Source: a virus. From it: a stretch of DNA of 43,064 nt. The stretch lies in IMG/VR virus record IMGVR_UViG_3300032307_000475, positions 1-43,064 of that record; one strand, 5' to 3'. Below are positions 35,265-42,501 of this stretch, in pieces. The notes beneath the pieces were generated by a model that did no database searches, was not told the DNA's origin, and was given only the letters and a program-made list of their open reading frames with translations. The first letter of the stretch is position 1. Every line of letters begins with the position of its first letter. Made by a program: the position numbers and the translations under genes.

Positions 35265-35630
35265 ATGGAAATTAGTAAAATAGAATATAATGAATTGGTA
35301 AAAATTTCTGGAAAAGATTTGATAAAAAATCAAATAATTAGAAGTTATTTACCAATGCCAACGTATAATGATTATAGGAAAGGATATATTGTCAGATATT
35401 TTATACAAAGAATAAACGATGATAATTCAATAATATACGAAGTAAGTGAAAACGATTATTTAAAGTTTTCATTAGATACATTTTATAACACTGTAAATAT
35501 TGATTGGAGATTGGCTGGTGGTGAACAAATTATAAAAGATTCGAATGAAAAATCGGTAAAATTGGGTTCTAAAAAAATGAAAAGTTTGATTTTCTATTTA
35601 CCAAATTATTTACAATTTAGTGGTTATTAA
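35265..35630 (+). CDS. Conserved-type small phage protein, function unknown (121 aa)
   Basis: Key segments are IIRSYLPMPTYNDYRKGYIVRYFIQ, YEVSENDYLKFS, FYNTVNIDWRLAGG and LIFYLPNYLQFSGY. The arrangement (R-S-Y-L-P-M-P-T, D-Y-x-x-G-Y-I-x-R-Y-F, then D-W-R, then L-P-N-x-L-Q-F) recurs in small proteins encoded next to baseplate genes of T4-like phages, as I recall it, without known function. It starts one base after the hub stop codon, so it is translationally coupled. No terminator is seen before the tmRNA promoter that begins at its stop codon. Probably a baseplate or virion accessory protein. Confidence 0.6.
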   Translation: MEISKIEYNELVKISGKDLIKNQIIRSYLPMPTYNDYRKGYIVRYFIQRINDDNSIIYEVSENDYLKFSLDTFYNTVNIDWRLAGGEQIIKDSNEKSVKLGSKKMKSLIFYLPNYLQFSGY

Positions 35631-35662
35631 TTTGGTGGTTTAATTATTTTTTCGTATATTTG
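35631..35662 (+). promoter_or_regulatory. Host-type (Bacteroidota) promoter of the tmRNA gene
   Basis: TTTG at 35631-35634 and TATATTTG at 35655-35662 are separated by exactly 20 nt. This matches the published Bacteroidota housekeeping consensus TTTG-N19-21-TAnnTTTG. It lies 13 nt upstream of the predicted mature tmRNA 5' end, with no octamer nearby. Confidence 0.75.
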
Positions 35663-35675
35663 TATTTATTAATAT

Positions 35676-36062
35676 GGGGGTGACTCGGAATTGATTACAA
35701 TGAGAATTGTAGTATCACACGTAGACAGAAGTGCTAGATGTCTTTAAATCTGTACAAAACAATAACTGACGTAGAATTATCTACTTGGAACTTCGAAGAT
35801 GCTATGGCATTTGTAGGAGCTTACGATTACGCTGTAGCAGCCTAATCACCACCCGCATCACTCGTGGGTTTTAAATAGAAGTGAACAAACCGGAGCATTA
35901 CTTATCGGCTCCCTAAAACTGATAGGTTGGTGGAATCGCTGAACTAACCATTCGGCCCCAATTATTTTGGAAAGTTAATAAGATTAAACTTTATCCTAAA
36001 CGTGTGAAACGCTGGTATTATGGTTACTTTGTAAGACATGGGTTCGAATCCCATCACCTCCA
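35676..36062 (+). ncRNA. ssrA: tmRNA (transfer-messenger RNA)
   Basis: The 5' end GGGGGTG (35676-35682) pairs with CACCTCC (36055-36061) to form a tRNA-like acceptor stem with A36062 as discriminator; CCA is not encoded. The T arm is intact at 36038-36054 (ATGGG-TTCGAAT-CCCAT). The 5' side carries the degenerate D-arm region GACTCGGAATTGATT typical of tmRNA. In the middle, a short frame 35816-35845 encodes the tag GAYDYAVAA and a TAA stop, ending in the small-hydrophobic AA that marks proteins for ClpXP-type proteases. The total of ~387 nt is normal for a one-piece tmRNA. It has its own host-type promoter and terminator. It should rescue ribosomes stalled during infection. This is the only long stretch in the window without a protein gene. 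Confidence 0.9.
35816..35845 (+). other. tmRNA tag reading frame (GAYDYAVAA-stop)
   Basis: GGA is the inferred resume codon, followed by GCT TAC GAT TAC GCT GTA GCA GCC TAA. The pattern G-x3-YA-x-AA is typical of tmRNA tags; the usual Leu before AA is Val here. The upstream frame is open too, so the resume position is inferred from tag length and composition. Confidence 0.75.
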
Positions 36063-36067
36063 CAACA

Positions 36068-36104
36068 ATCCCGAACTATTATTTGGTAGTTTGGGATTTT
36101 TTTT
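36068..36104 (+). terminator. Rho-independent terminator of the tmRNA gene
   Basis: An 11-bp stem, atcccgaacta with tagtttgggat (one G-T pair), and an 8-nt loop, followed by a run of T to 36104. The loop and 3' arm also contain the -33 box of the next promoter. Confidence 0.85.
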
Positions 36105-36113
36105 GTATCTTTG
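36082..36113 (+). promoter_or_regulatory. Host-type (Bacteroidota) promoter of the polymerase gene
   Basis: TTTG at 36082-36085 and TATCTTTG at 36106-36113, again 20 nt apart. It overlaps the tmRNA terminator. The ATG of the polymerase lies at 36120, only six bases after the -7 box, so the transcript would be leaderless or nearly so. Confidence 0.7.
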
Positions 36114-36119
36114 TACCCT

Positions 36120-37403
36120 ATGATTATTGTTGAGTCTATCGGTGAATTAAACGAATTAAAGAGATTGCTGGAAACGGAAGCATCTATTTGGTATCCATTG
36201 TGGGTAGATAATGAGAAGCATCCGCAAAACACTCCTATTTCGTTTATATTCATCAAAACCCAATCGGATAAGTATATCATACCACAACAACATACAGACG
36301 CTCTATCACTCTCTAATGAGCAAATAAATGAGTTGTTAAATACTGCCGGTGAAAAGTGGGTATTTCAAAAGAAAAAGCTACTACAATCTTTTGTTACACT
36401 TAGGGAAGGATTGAATGATGTTGACACCGCTTATTTTTTAAAGTATGGTGAAACGATAGACTACTCTCAACCACTACAACACTTAGTAGCTCCTTATTTA
36501 CACAAAGGTTACAAAAAGGACATCATTCAATCTATTCCCATTCTTAAACTTGCGGAAGCAATAGAACCACAATTCGTAAAATGTATTCCTCTAAAATACA
36601 AAACTTACAATTGGTATAACGATATATTCTTACCTACTCTTTCAGATATTGAACGACATGGGATTCGGGTCGATGGGAAAAAATTTATTGATAGATGGCC
36701 TCAAGCTCTTAAGCAACTTTCATCCGATAGTAGAGTGTTTACGGAATACAATCCATTTACGGTAACCGGTAGACCATCCAATAGACATGGTGGTGTGAAC
36801 TATGCCGCCCTAAACAAAACCGATGGTAGTAGAGATGTGTTCGTTTCCGATGGGATATTCCTACAAATGGATTATAACGCATATCACCCCCGTCTAATTG
36901 CTAAGTTGATTGGATTCGATGTGCCGGATGGAAATATGCACCAATGGTTAGCTGACCAATATGGTTGTAGTGTGGATGAATCGAAGGGGATAACATTCCA
37001 ATTACTTTATGGTGGTATCGATGATGAGTTCCGCCAAATCCCATACTTTGATAAGGTTGCTGATTACATTGATACCCTGTGGATTGAAACACAAACGAAA
37101 GGATTCCTACAAACACCACATAGAGAGATTCCGTTAGAGTGGATAGAACAACCGAATGCACAAAAGGTATTCAACTACTTACTACAAGCGGTGGAAACTG
37201 AAATGAATGTGGATGTGATGAGAAGGGTATTGGATTATATTGATGGGAGTGAAATCCGCTTTTGCCTTTATACATACGATTCATTCCTTTTTGATGTTCC
37301 TACTGATGTTGATAAGGAATTGATTAGAGGATTGAAAGAAATAATTGAAGGAAGTGGGTTTCCTGTTAAGGCTAGTTGGGGATTGGATTACGGAAAATTA
37401 TAA
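36120..37403 (+). CDS. Small divergent family A DNA polymerase
   Basis: 427 aa from ATG 36120; the in-frame TTG at 36111 lies inside the promoter -7 box. The C-terminal ~250 residues show PolA landmarks in order: FTVTGRPSNRHGGVNYAAL (T-G-R-P-S), motif A QMDYNAYHPRLIAKL with D251, motif B K289-x3-F293-x3-Y297-G, and motif C TYDSFLFDV with D387. The usual Arg of motif B (K-4) is absent and motif C is TYDS instead of VHDE. The N-terminal ~170 residues resemble a 3'-5' exonuclease region without clear acidic metal ligands, and there is no 5'-3' exonuclease. Retention of both catalytic Asp suggests activity. It is the only replication gene seen here, set among virion genes. Confidence 0.8.
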   Translation: MIIVESIGELNELKRLLETEASIWYPLWVDNEKHPQNTPISFIFIKTQSDKYIIPQQHTDALSLSNEQINELLNTAGEKWVFQKKKLLQSFVTLREGLNDVDTAYFLKYGETIDYSQPLQHLVAPYLHKGYKKDIIQSIPILKLAEAIEPQFVKCIPLKYKTYNWYNDIFLPTLSDIERHGIRVDGKKFIDRWPQALKQLSSDSRVFTEYNPFTVTGRPSNRHGGVNYAALNKTDGSRDVFVSDGIFLQMDYNAYHPRLIAKLIGFDVPDGNMHQWLADQYGCSVDESKGITFQLLYGGIDDEFRQIPYFDKVADYIDTLWIETQTKGFLQTPHREIPLEWIEQPNAQKVFNYLLQAVETEMNVDVMRRVLDYIDGSEIRFCLYTYDSFLFDVPTDVDKELIRGLKEIIEGSGFPVKASWGLDYGKL

Positions 37404-37409
37404 GGGGTA

Positions 37410-37417
37410 TATTTATA
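37410..37417 (+). promoter_or_regulatory. TATTTATA octamer
   Basis: Perfect octamer in the 40 nt between the polymerase stop and the nuclease start, 34 nt before ATG 37444. It implies that the nuclease and the large gene after it are late-expressed. Confidence 0.5.
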
Positions 37418-37443
37418 GTATATAGAAAAAAATGTGCTATAAT

Positions 37444-38046
37444 ATGAAAAAAATCAGTATTCTTATCGGTTTCCTACTTGTTTCTTTAATTTCGTTTGGA
37501 CAAGATGTTAGAATTAAAAACGAAGTATTTGAAGTTCTTTATTCCCAATCATTAGAACAACCCTTAATAATTAAGTATCGTTCAATAAACCGTCCTACAA
37601 ATGTGAATAGAGGGGCTATGGATTTTTACAAAGAACCAAACATAAAAACATCTGATGCGGATGATTATAAAGCAAACATATACGATAAAGGACATGGTGC
37701 ACCAGCTGCAACATTCTCTGATAATATGGTAAATCTAAAACAAACATTTTCTTATCTAAATTGTATAATGCAAGACCAGTACCTTAATAGAGGTGAGTGG
37801 AGATTGTTAGAGGAGCAAGAAAGAAAATGGGATGATACCGAAAACTTAACAATATTAGTAAAATCTTTCTTTGATACACCTGTAAAAAAAGTAGCAACTG
37901 GAGCTGCAATTCCATCATATTTACAAAAACATATCTATTTTGAAAAAAGTAACAAATGGAAATGTTTTGTATTTCTAAATCAAAAACCAAAATTCAAATG
38001 GGATGAATTAGAAATGATATGTGAAGCGGAAGACCACAAATTTTAA
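37444..38046 (+). CDS. Secreted DNA/RNA non-specific endonuclease (NUC family)
   Basis: 200 aa from ATG 37444; an in-frame ATG at 37432 would add MCYN before the signal peptide. Residues 1-20 form a clear signal peptide: KK, then a hydrophobic core, then SFGQ; there is no lipobox. The catalytic motif is D81-K82-G83-H84 (family DRGH), followed by GAPAATFSDN and by L-N115-R-G-E-W-R-L-L-E-E, where the Asn is the expected metal ligand of the beta-beta-alpha-metal fold. Serratia nuclease has the same order. It should act outside the cytoplasm, in the periplasm or medium. Its stop overlaps the next ATG by one base. Possible roles are blocking incoming phage DNA or degrading extracellular DNA. Confidence 0.8.
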   Translation: MKKISILIGFLLVSLISFGQDVRIKNEVFEVLYSQSLEQPLIIKYRSINRPTNVNRGAMDFYKEPNIKTSDADDYKANIYDKGHGAPAATFSDNMVNLKQTFSYLNCIMQDQYLNRGEWRLLEEQERKWDDTENLTILVKSFFDTPVKKVATGAAIPSYLQKHIYFEKSNKWKCFVFLNQKPKFKWDELEMICEAEDHKF

Positions 38047-41000
38047 TGAATATGAATTTATCTGAATTAATAAACGAAATACTTTCTGAATGGGCATACC
38101 GAGTAGATGATGGGATGCCAAATCCAAAGAACCCAACCCACTTAAAGGAGTTGGGTATGGTACTTTCAGAAATGGGGTTATCTCATATTAAGAATACATT
38201 AGTAGAGAATCTATTGATGGAGAAAGGAAAAACACCAGAGCCTGTTAAGGAAGAAGAAGGCTCTTTCTCAAATCCAATCCTTAATAAAAAAATTAAATAT
38301 AAAAATACAAAAGGTGAAGATGCGGAGGGTTTGGTTGGCAACCTATTAAGATTACCAGCGGAACATCCCGGTAGACAGGCAGCTGAAAGATTATTACCCG
38401 CTGATGGAACTCCGGAAAGAGATAAGATGAATCAGGATTTAGGTGGACAAGGACAAGCTGGTGGTGCTGAAAAACCAAAAGATGATAAAGGAGGTGAAGA
38501 ACCTGCAGCTGGTGGTGGAGAAGAAGAAAAAGCAAAATCTGCACAGGCTATGTTTGACCCTAAAGTAGACCCAGCAATGGCTGCTCGTTTAGATAAAGAA
38601 AAAGAAGTTCAAGCTCAATTAGCAAAAGATGCGGAAGCTGATAAAGGAGCAGAAAAACAAGCAGAAGAACAACCAAAGGAAGATGGTGAATTTAATCCGA
38701 TAGATAGTAAAGATGTTGCAGAAGAAATGCCACAAGCTGACCCGGAAACATTCAATGGTGATTCTGATATACCGGATGGCGTAACACCTGAAGAGCTAAA
38801 TAAATTTAATACTGATATCCAAAAAATTGCACAACAAATAGCTGATGCAAAGGCTAACGGAGAACAGGCACCAAACATTAACTTATGTGATGTGACTGTG
38901 CCTGGTACAAACTTATATTGTGATGATAACTTAGGAATACCAAGAGATGAGATGCCACAATTTAAAGGTACTGCTCAACCTGGTAGTAGAGCAGCTTCAA
39001 TGGAAGCTGATGCTAGTGGTGAAGTAGATACTGAACCTGTATTTAGAGAAATGTTGGCACAAAAAGGTATTAAGACCCTTCAAACCGAAGTACCTGCTGA
39101 TAAATTAAAAGCAACACAAAAAGATTTAGTTGGAGCAAAGGTAGTTGGTATGATGGGAGCTTTAGAGAAAGACCCTAATCATCCAAAAATTACTGCACCA
39201 ATATATGTGAGTAGAGATGGTTATGTAATTGATGGACATCACCGTTGGGCAGCTGTGGTGGCATATAATGCAGCACATCCAGATGCACAAATACCAATGA
39301 AAACAACGGTATTAGATATGGATATTAAAGATGCAATCCCAATGGCAAATAAGTTTGCTGAAGATATGGGAATTGCAGCTAAAAAAGCGGATGCAAATAA
39401 AGAAGATGTAATTGAACCAAAAGCAGCTGAAGTAAAACCAAACGAAAGTGACCCAACATCAAATGTGAAAACATTTAAAGGTGAATCTTCTGGTAAAGAA
39501 ATTAAAACCATGGAATTAGAAGGTGGTGGCTTCCTTTTTGGTACTCAACATAGAGATACTAAAATGGCTGATGATATTATAAATCAAGTCAAAGCAACTA
39601 TACCAAAAGAAAAATGGAAAGATATTGTGTTCGTTGGTGAAGGTGGTGCAACTGGAGATAGTGGTGAGATAGAATTCAATGATGAAATGGAATATTCTGC
39701 ACCTAAGTTTAAAGAAATGGGTGCATCAATTGATACTTGGGATGGTGATGAATTAGATGTACACAATGACCAATCTGGTTTGTATAAATCACAAGCTGAA
39801 CAAACAGGTCTTTCACAAAGTAAAATTAAAGCTGGTAATTGGGCTAGTATGATTGGACAAGGTGAAGGAACTGATACAATGTCACCAAATGATTATTTAG
39901 ATGATGAGGGTAAAGAATTTTTACAAAACGCAGCTAAAGAAGCTGGATTCCCGCCAATAGAAAATTGGGATAATCCATCTGAACAGGATAAAGATACATT
40001 ATATAGATTATCATTCCCAGAAGATAATGGTGATAAAGAGACAGGTGTTAATGATGTTCAGGTTGCATTTAATAAAGCAAGAGACCTTAATTTGATTAAA
40101 AAGCAAAAAGAACTTGCAGCTCAGGGTAAAATACCTGTTGTAATGGCAGGTGAATCTCATGCAGAGTTGGTTGATGATATAATGAAAGGTAAAGAAGAAG
40201 AACCAAAAGGAACTGAAAAATTACCTGAACCTGAAGAACCATCTAAAGAAGATGGTGGTGTAGTTTATAGTTTAGGTGGTGGGTATTATTCAGATAAACC
40301 CGGAGGGCCTGCACAATATAGAACTGTAGAAAGTGTAGTTGAAAAAGTATTGATTGAAGGTGATGCGAGTTTAGCATATATGTTATTTGAAGCTGTTGTT
40401 ACTAAGAAAACTGCAAAAGGTAAAACTGTCAAACTTCAAACAATTGAACCTAAGAATCAAAAGAAAGCAACTGCTAATGCAAAGGCTAAAAAGGAAGTAC
40501 CAACTACAAAAGAAAGAAGTGTAACTAAAAATTCTAATAAGAAAAACGGAGATGAAGGCGAAACTATAAAAGAATTATCGAATGAGGAAATTAATTCTAT
40601 ATTAGAAAAATATGTAAATAGTGGTGAAGCAACTCCAGATGAAATGAGACCATTGAAAGATGGATATTCAGATGATGATATGGCGGAGGGATATTCGGAT
40701 GAGGATTTCTATTCAGAGGAAAATAAAGCATCTCTACTAAAACAAAAAATAAAAGTAAGGCAAGAACCTTATACAATAGATGATTCTACAAGAGAACAAT
40801 TAAAAAAAGCAGGATTTCCTGAAAAATATATTAAGTTTTTGGAAAGATGTATAAACACTCAAGTTAGTGGTAAAAAGCCTTCTGTAACTGAACTTATAAA
40901 GCAAGGTGGTGCAGGACAAATACAATCTCAATTTGGTGAAGTAATGGCTATGGCCTTTATGTCTATTAGAGACCCAAAAATGAGAAGAAAGTTTGCAGAT

Positions 41001-42434
41001 GTAATAAATTCTGAAATACAAAAATCAGTTGATGAATTTGGTGCTGGTGGTAAAAAAGCATCACCCATAGCAACTAAAGAATGGGTTGAAGCTTCTGTTA
41101 CCCATGCTGAAGCATTTGATTCAGCTATGGATGAAAAATATGGAAAAGGTCAATGGAGATTTGAAGGCGCAGCTTGGGATATTAAAGGTGATATTGAATC
41201 ATTGGGATTGGATTATAAAAACAAAGGGTTTTCAACCGATGTAATGTTAAGAGTACAACCTTTAGATAAAAATGGTAAGCCAAATGGACCTGCTAGAGCA
41301 CAAAAGAATTCTCTTAAAAAAGATGAAAACATATTCTTCTTTAATGGCTCGATTAATGAAGTTAATAACTTTGTATTAAACTTTGTAGATGAAGGTGAAA
41401 GAAAAAGAGTAAGAGGATATGAAACAATTGTAACTAAAGCAAGTCCATCTAATAAAAACAAAGAAGAAAAAGCAGCAGCACAGGCAGCAGCTGAACGAAT
41501 AACTGGATTAAAAGGACAAGCGGCTGTTAAAGCCCTTAAACAATTAGCGAATGATATTAGAGAAAAAGCATTTAACAAAGCACCTAAAGAAGTACAAGAT
41601 GCAGTTTCTAAGGTTAGAAATTTTGGGGCCGCTCAAACCGCATCTGCTGAGAAGTTAATTAAGGGTGCAAACACAACTATTAAGAATCCAAATAATGTAA
41701 TCGATAATGCAAAGAATATAGATGGTGGTGATAAAGATTTTGCTAAATTTGCATACAAAGCAGTAAAAGATTGTAAAGCTAGTGGTACTAAAGATATTAC
41801 TTTATGTATAAGACAAAAACTTAAAGCAGCTGGTGAAGAAACTGGTGATGATAGAGTATGTAAAGTAGCAGTGATGGCAACTAAAGTAGCTATTGCGGCT
41901 GGTGATACTAAAGCTGAAAAAGCTTTAGGTAAACATTACAATTTGGCAGTAGAAGCTGGAAACGCATTAATGGAAATATTACCGGAAAGTGAGCAATTAA
42001 TGGGAGGATTAATGCAAAAATTAGCAGATGCGTTTCCTATGAAAACTTGTATGGATGGTGAGGAGTTTATGTGCATTGATGGTATGAAAGTAACTCAAAA
42101 AACTTTACAAACTGTATTTGGTGTATCAACTTATGAGGAATTACAAAAAGGTATGAAATTGAAAAGAATGCCAAATGGTGAAACTATATTAGTATATGGT
42201 GCTAAGAACAAAAAAGGTGAAGATATTCCAATTGGTGTAGTTGGTGCTAGACAAAAAGGTAAAGGATATGAGGGAACTGTTGGATTTGAAATATCTTGTT
42301 CTGATGATTTTGCATTAGCAATTGCCGAAGCCAATAAGAAAAATGGAGATACATCATCATCAAACGAATCGGCTAGACAATCTATTGGTAAGAGAGTGGG
42401 TAATAGAAAAGCAAAAGCTAATAAGAAAAAGTAG
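38046..42434 (+). CDS. Large multidomain protein with ParB-like and TraB/EreA-like motifs (1462 aa)
   Basis: Residues 1-60 are a small helical domain (LSELINEILSEW). Residues ~65-115 carry KYKNTKGEDAEGLVGNLLRLP and a Pro/Gly linker, followed by ~100 acidic residues. Residues ~345-445 form a ParB/Srx-like domain: PIYVSRDGYVIDGHHRWAA with D396-G-H-H-R400. Residues ~490-715 show two GxxH motifs (G499-T-Q-H502 and G702-E-S-H705) with E532 in FVGEGG, the TraB/EreA/ChaN pattern. Residues ~790-830 are Lys-rich. The C-terminal ~600 residues include coiled coil and a Cys-containing end (DFALAIAEANKK). No transmembrane segment is visible. It may be an injected internal or effector-like virion protein; that is a guess. 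Confidence 0.55.
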   Translation: MNMNLSELINEILSEWAYRVDDGMPNPKNPTHLKELGMVLSEMGLSHIKNTLVENLLMEKGKTPEPVKEEEGSFSNPILNKKIKYKNTKGEDAEGLVGNLLRLPAEHPGRQAAERLLPADGTPERDKMNQDLGGQGQAGGAEKPKDDKGGEEPAAGGGEEEKAKSAQAMFDPKVDPAMAARLDKEKEVQAQLAKDAEADKGAEKQAEEQPKEDGEFNPIDSKDVAEEMPQADPETFNGDSDIPDGVTPEELNKFNTDIQKIAQQIADAKANGEQAPNINLCDVTVPGTNLYCDDNLGIPRDEMPQFKGTAQPGSRAASMEADASGEVDTEPVFREMLAQKGIKTLQTEVPADKLKATQKDLVGAKVVGMMGALEKDPNHPKITAPIYVSRDGYVIDGHHRWAAVVAYNAAHPDAQIPMKTTVLDMDIKDAIPMANKFAEDMGIAAKKADANKEDVIEPKAAEVKPNESDPTSNVKTFKGESSGKEIKTMELEGGGFLFGTQHRDTKMADDIINQVKATIPKEKWKDIVFVGEGGATGDSGEIEFNDEMEYSAPKFKEMGASIDTWDGDELDVHNDQSGLYKSQAEQTGLSQSKIKAGNWASMIGQGEGTDTMSPNDYLDDEGKEFLQNAAKEAGFPPIENWDNPSEQDKDTLYRLSFPEDNGDKETGVNDVQVAFNKARDLNLIKKQKELAAQGKIPVVMAGESHAELVDDIMKGKEEEPKGTEKLPEPEEPSKEDGGVVYSLGGGYYSDKPGGPAQYRTVESVVEKVLIEGDASLAYMLFEAVVTKKTAKGKTVKLQTIEPKNQKKATANAKAKKEVPTTKERSVTKNSNKKNGDEGETIKELSNEEINSILEKYVNSGEATPDEMRPLKDGYSDDDMAEGYSDEDFYSEENKASLLKQKIKVRQEPYTIDDSTREQLKKAGFPEKYIKFLERCINTQVSGKKPSVTELIKQGGAGQIQSQFGEVMAMAFMSIRDPKMRRKFADVINSEIQKSVDEFGAGGKKASPIATKEWVEASVTHAEAFDSAMDEKYGKGQWRFEGAAWDIKGDIESLGLDYKNKGFSTDVMLRVQPLDKNGKPNGPARAQKNSLKKDENIFFFNGSINEVNNFVLNFVDEGERKRVRGYETIVTKASPSNKNKEEKAAAQAAAERITGLKGQAAVKALKQLANDIREKAFNKAPKEVQDAVSKVRNFGAAQTASAEKLIKGANTTIKNPNNVIDNAKNIDGGDKDFAKFAYKAVKDCKASGTKDITLCIRQKLKAAGEETGDDRVCKVAVMATKVAIAAGDTKAEKALGKHYNLAVEAGNALMEILPESEQLMGGLMQKLADAFPMKTCMDGEEFMCIDGMKVTQKTLQTVFGVSTYEELQKGMKLKRMPNGETILVYGAKNKKGEDIPIGVVGARQKGKGYEGTVGFEISCSDDFALAIAEANKKNGDTSSSNESARQSIGKRVGNRKAKANKKK

Positions 42435-42462
42435 TGTTTTTATCCTTCCATTTCCTTTTTGA

Positions 42463-42470
42463 TATTTATA
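42463..42470 (+). promoter_or_regulatory. TATTTATA octamer within an inverted repeat
   Basis: Perfect octamer 39 nt before ATG 42502. It sits in the loop of a 10-bp A/T-rich inverted repeat (42451-42460 with 42484-42493). Confidence 0.5.
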
Positions 42471-42501
42471 GAAGATATAAAAGAAAAAGGAAAAAAAGAG
42501 G

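Noticed and set aside
35990-36062. A separate tRNA gene suggested by GGTTCGAATCC near the 3' end
   Set aside because: The acceptor pairing partner is 380 nt upstream, as in tmRNA. There is no anticodon arm of a normal tRNA between.
35676-36062. tmRNA gene as an integration site (att) scar of a prophage
   Set aside because: The gene is intact, has no visible duplicated 3' end nearby, no integrase, and lies between continuous phage genes on both sides.
36111-36119. TTG 36111 as the polymerase start
   Set aside because: It lies inside the -7 promoter box; the ATG at 36120 is better placed.
37432-37443. ATG 37432 as the nuclease start
   Set aside because: It would put MCYN before a standard signal peptide that starts at MKK (37444).
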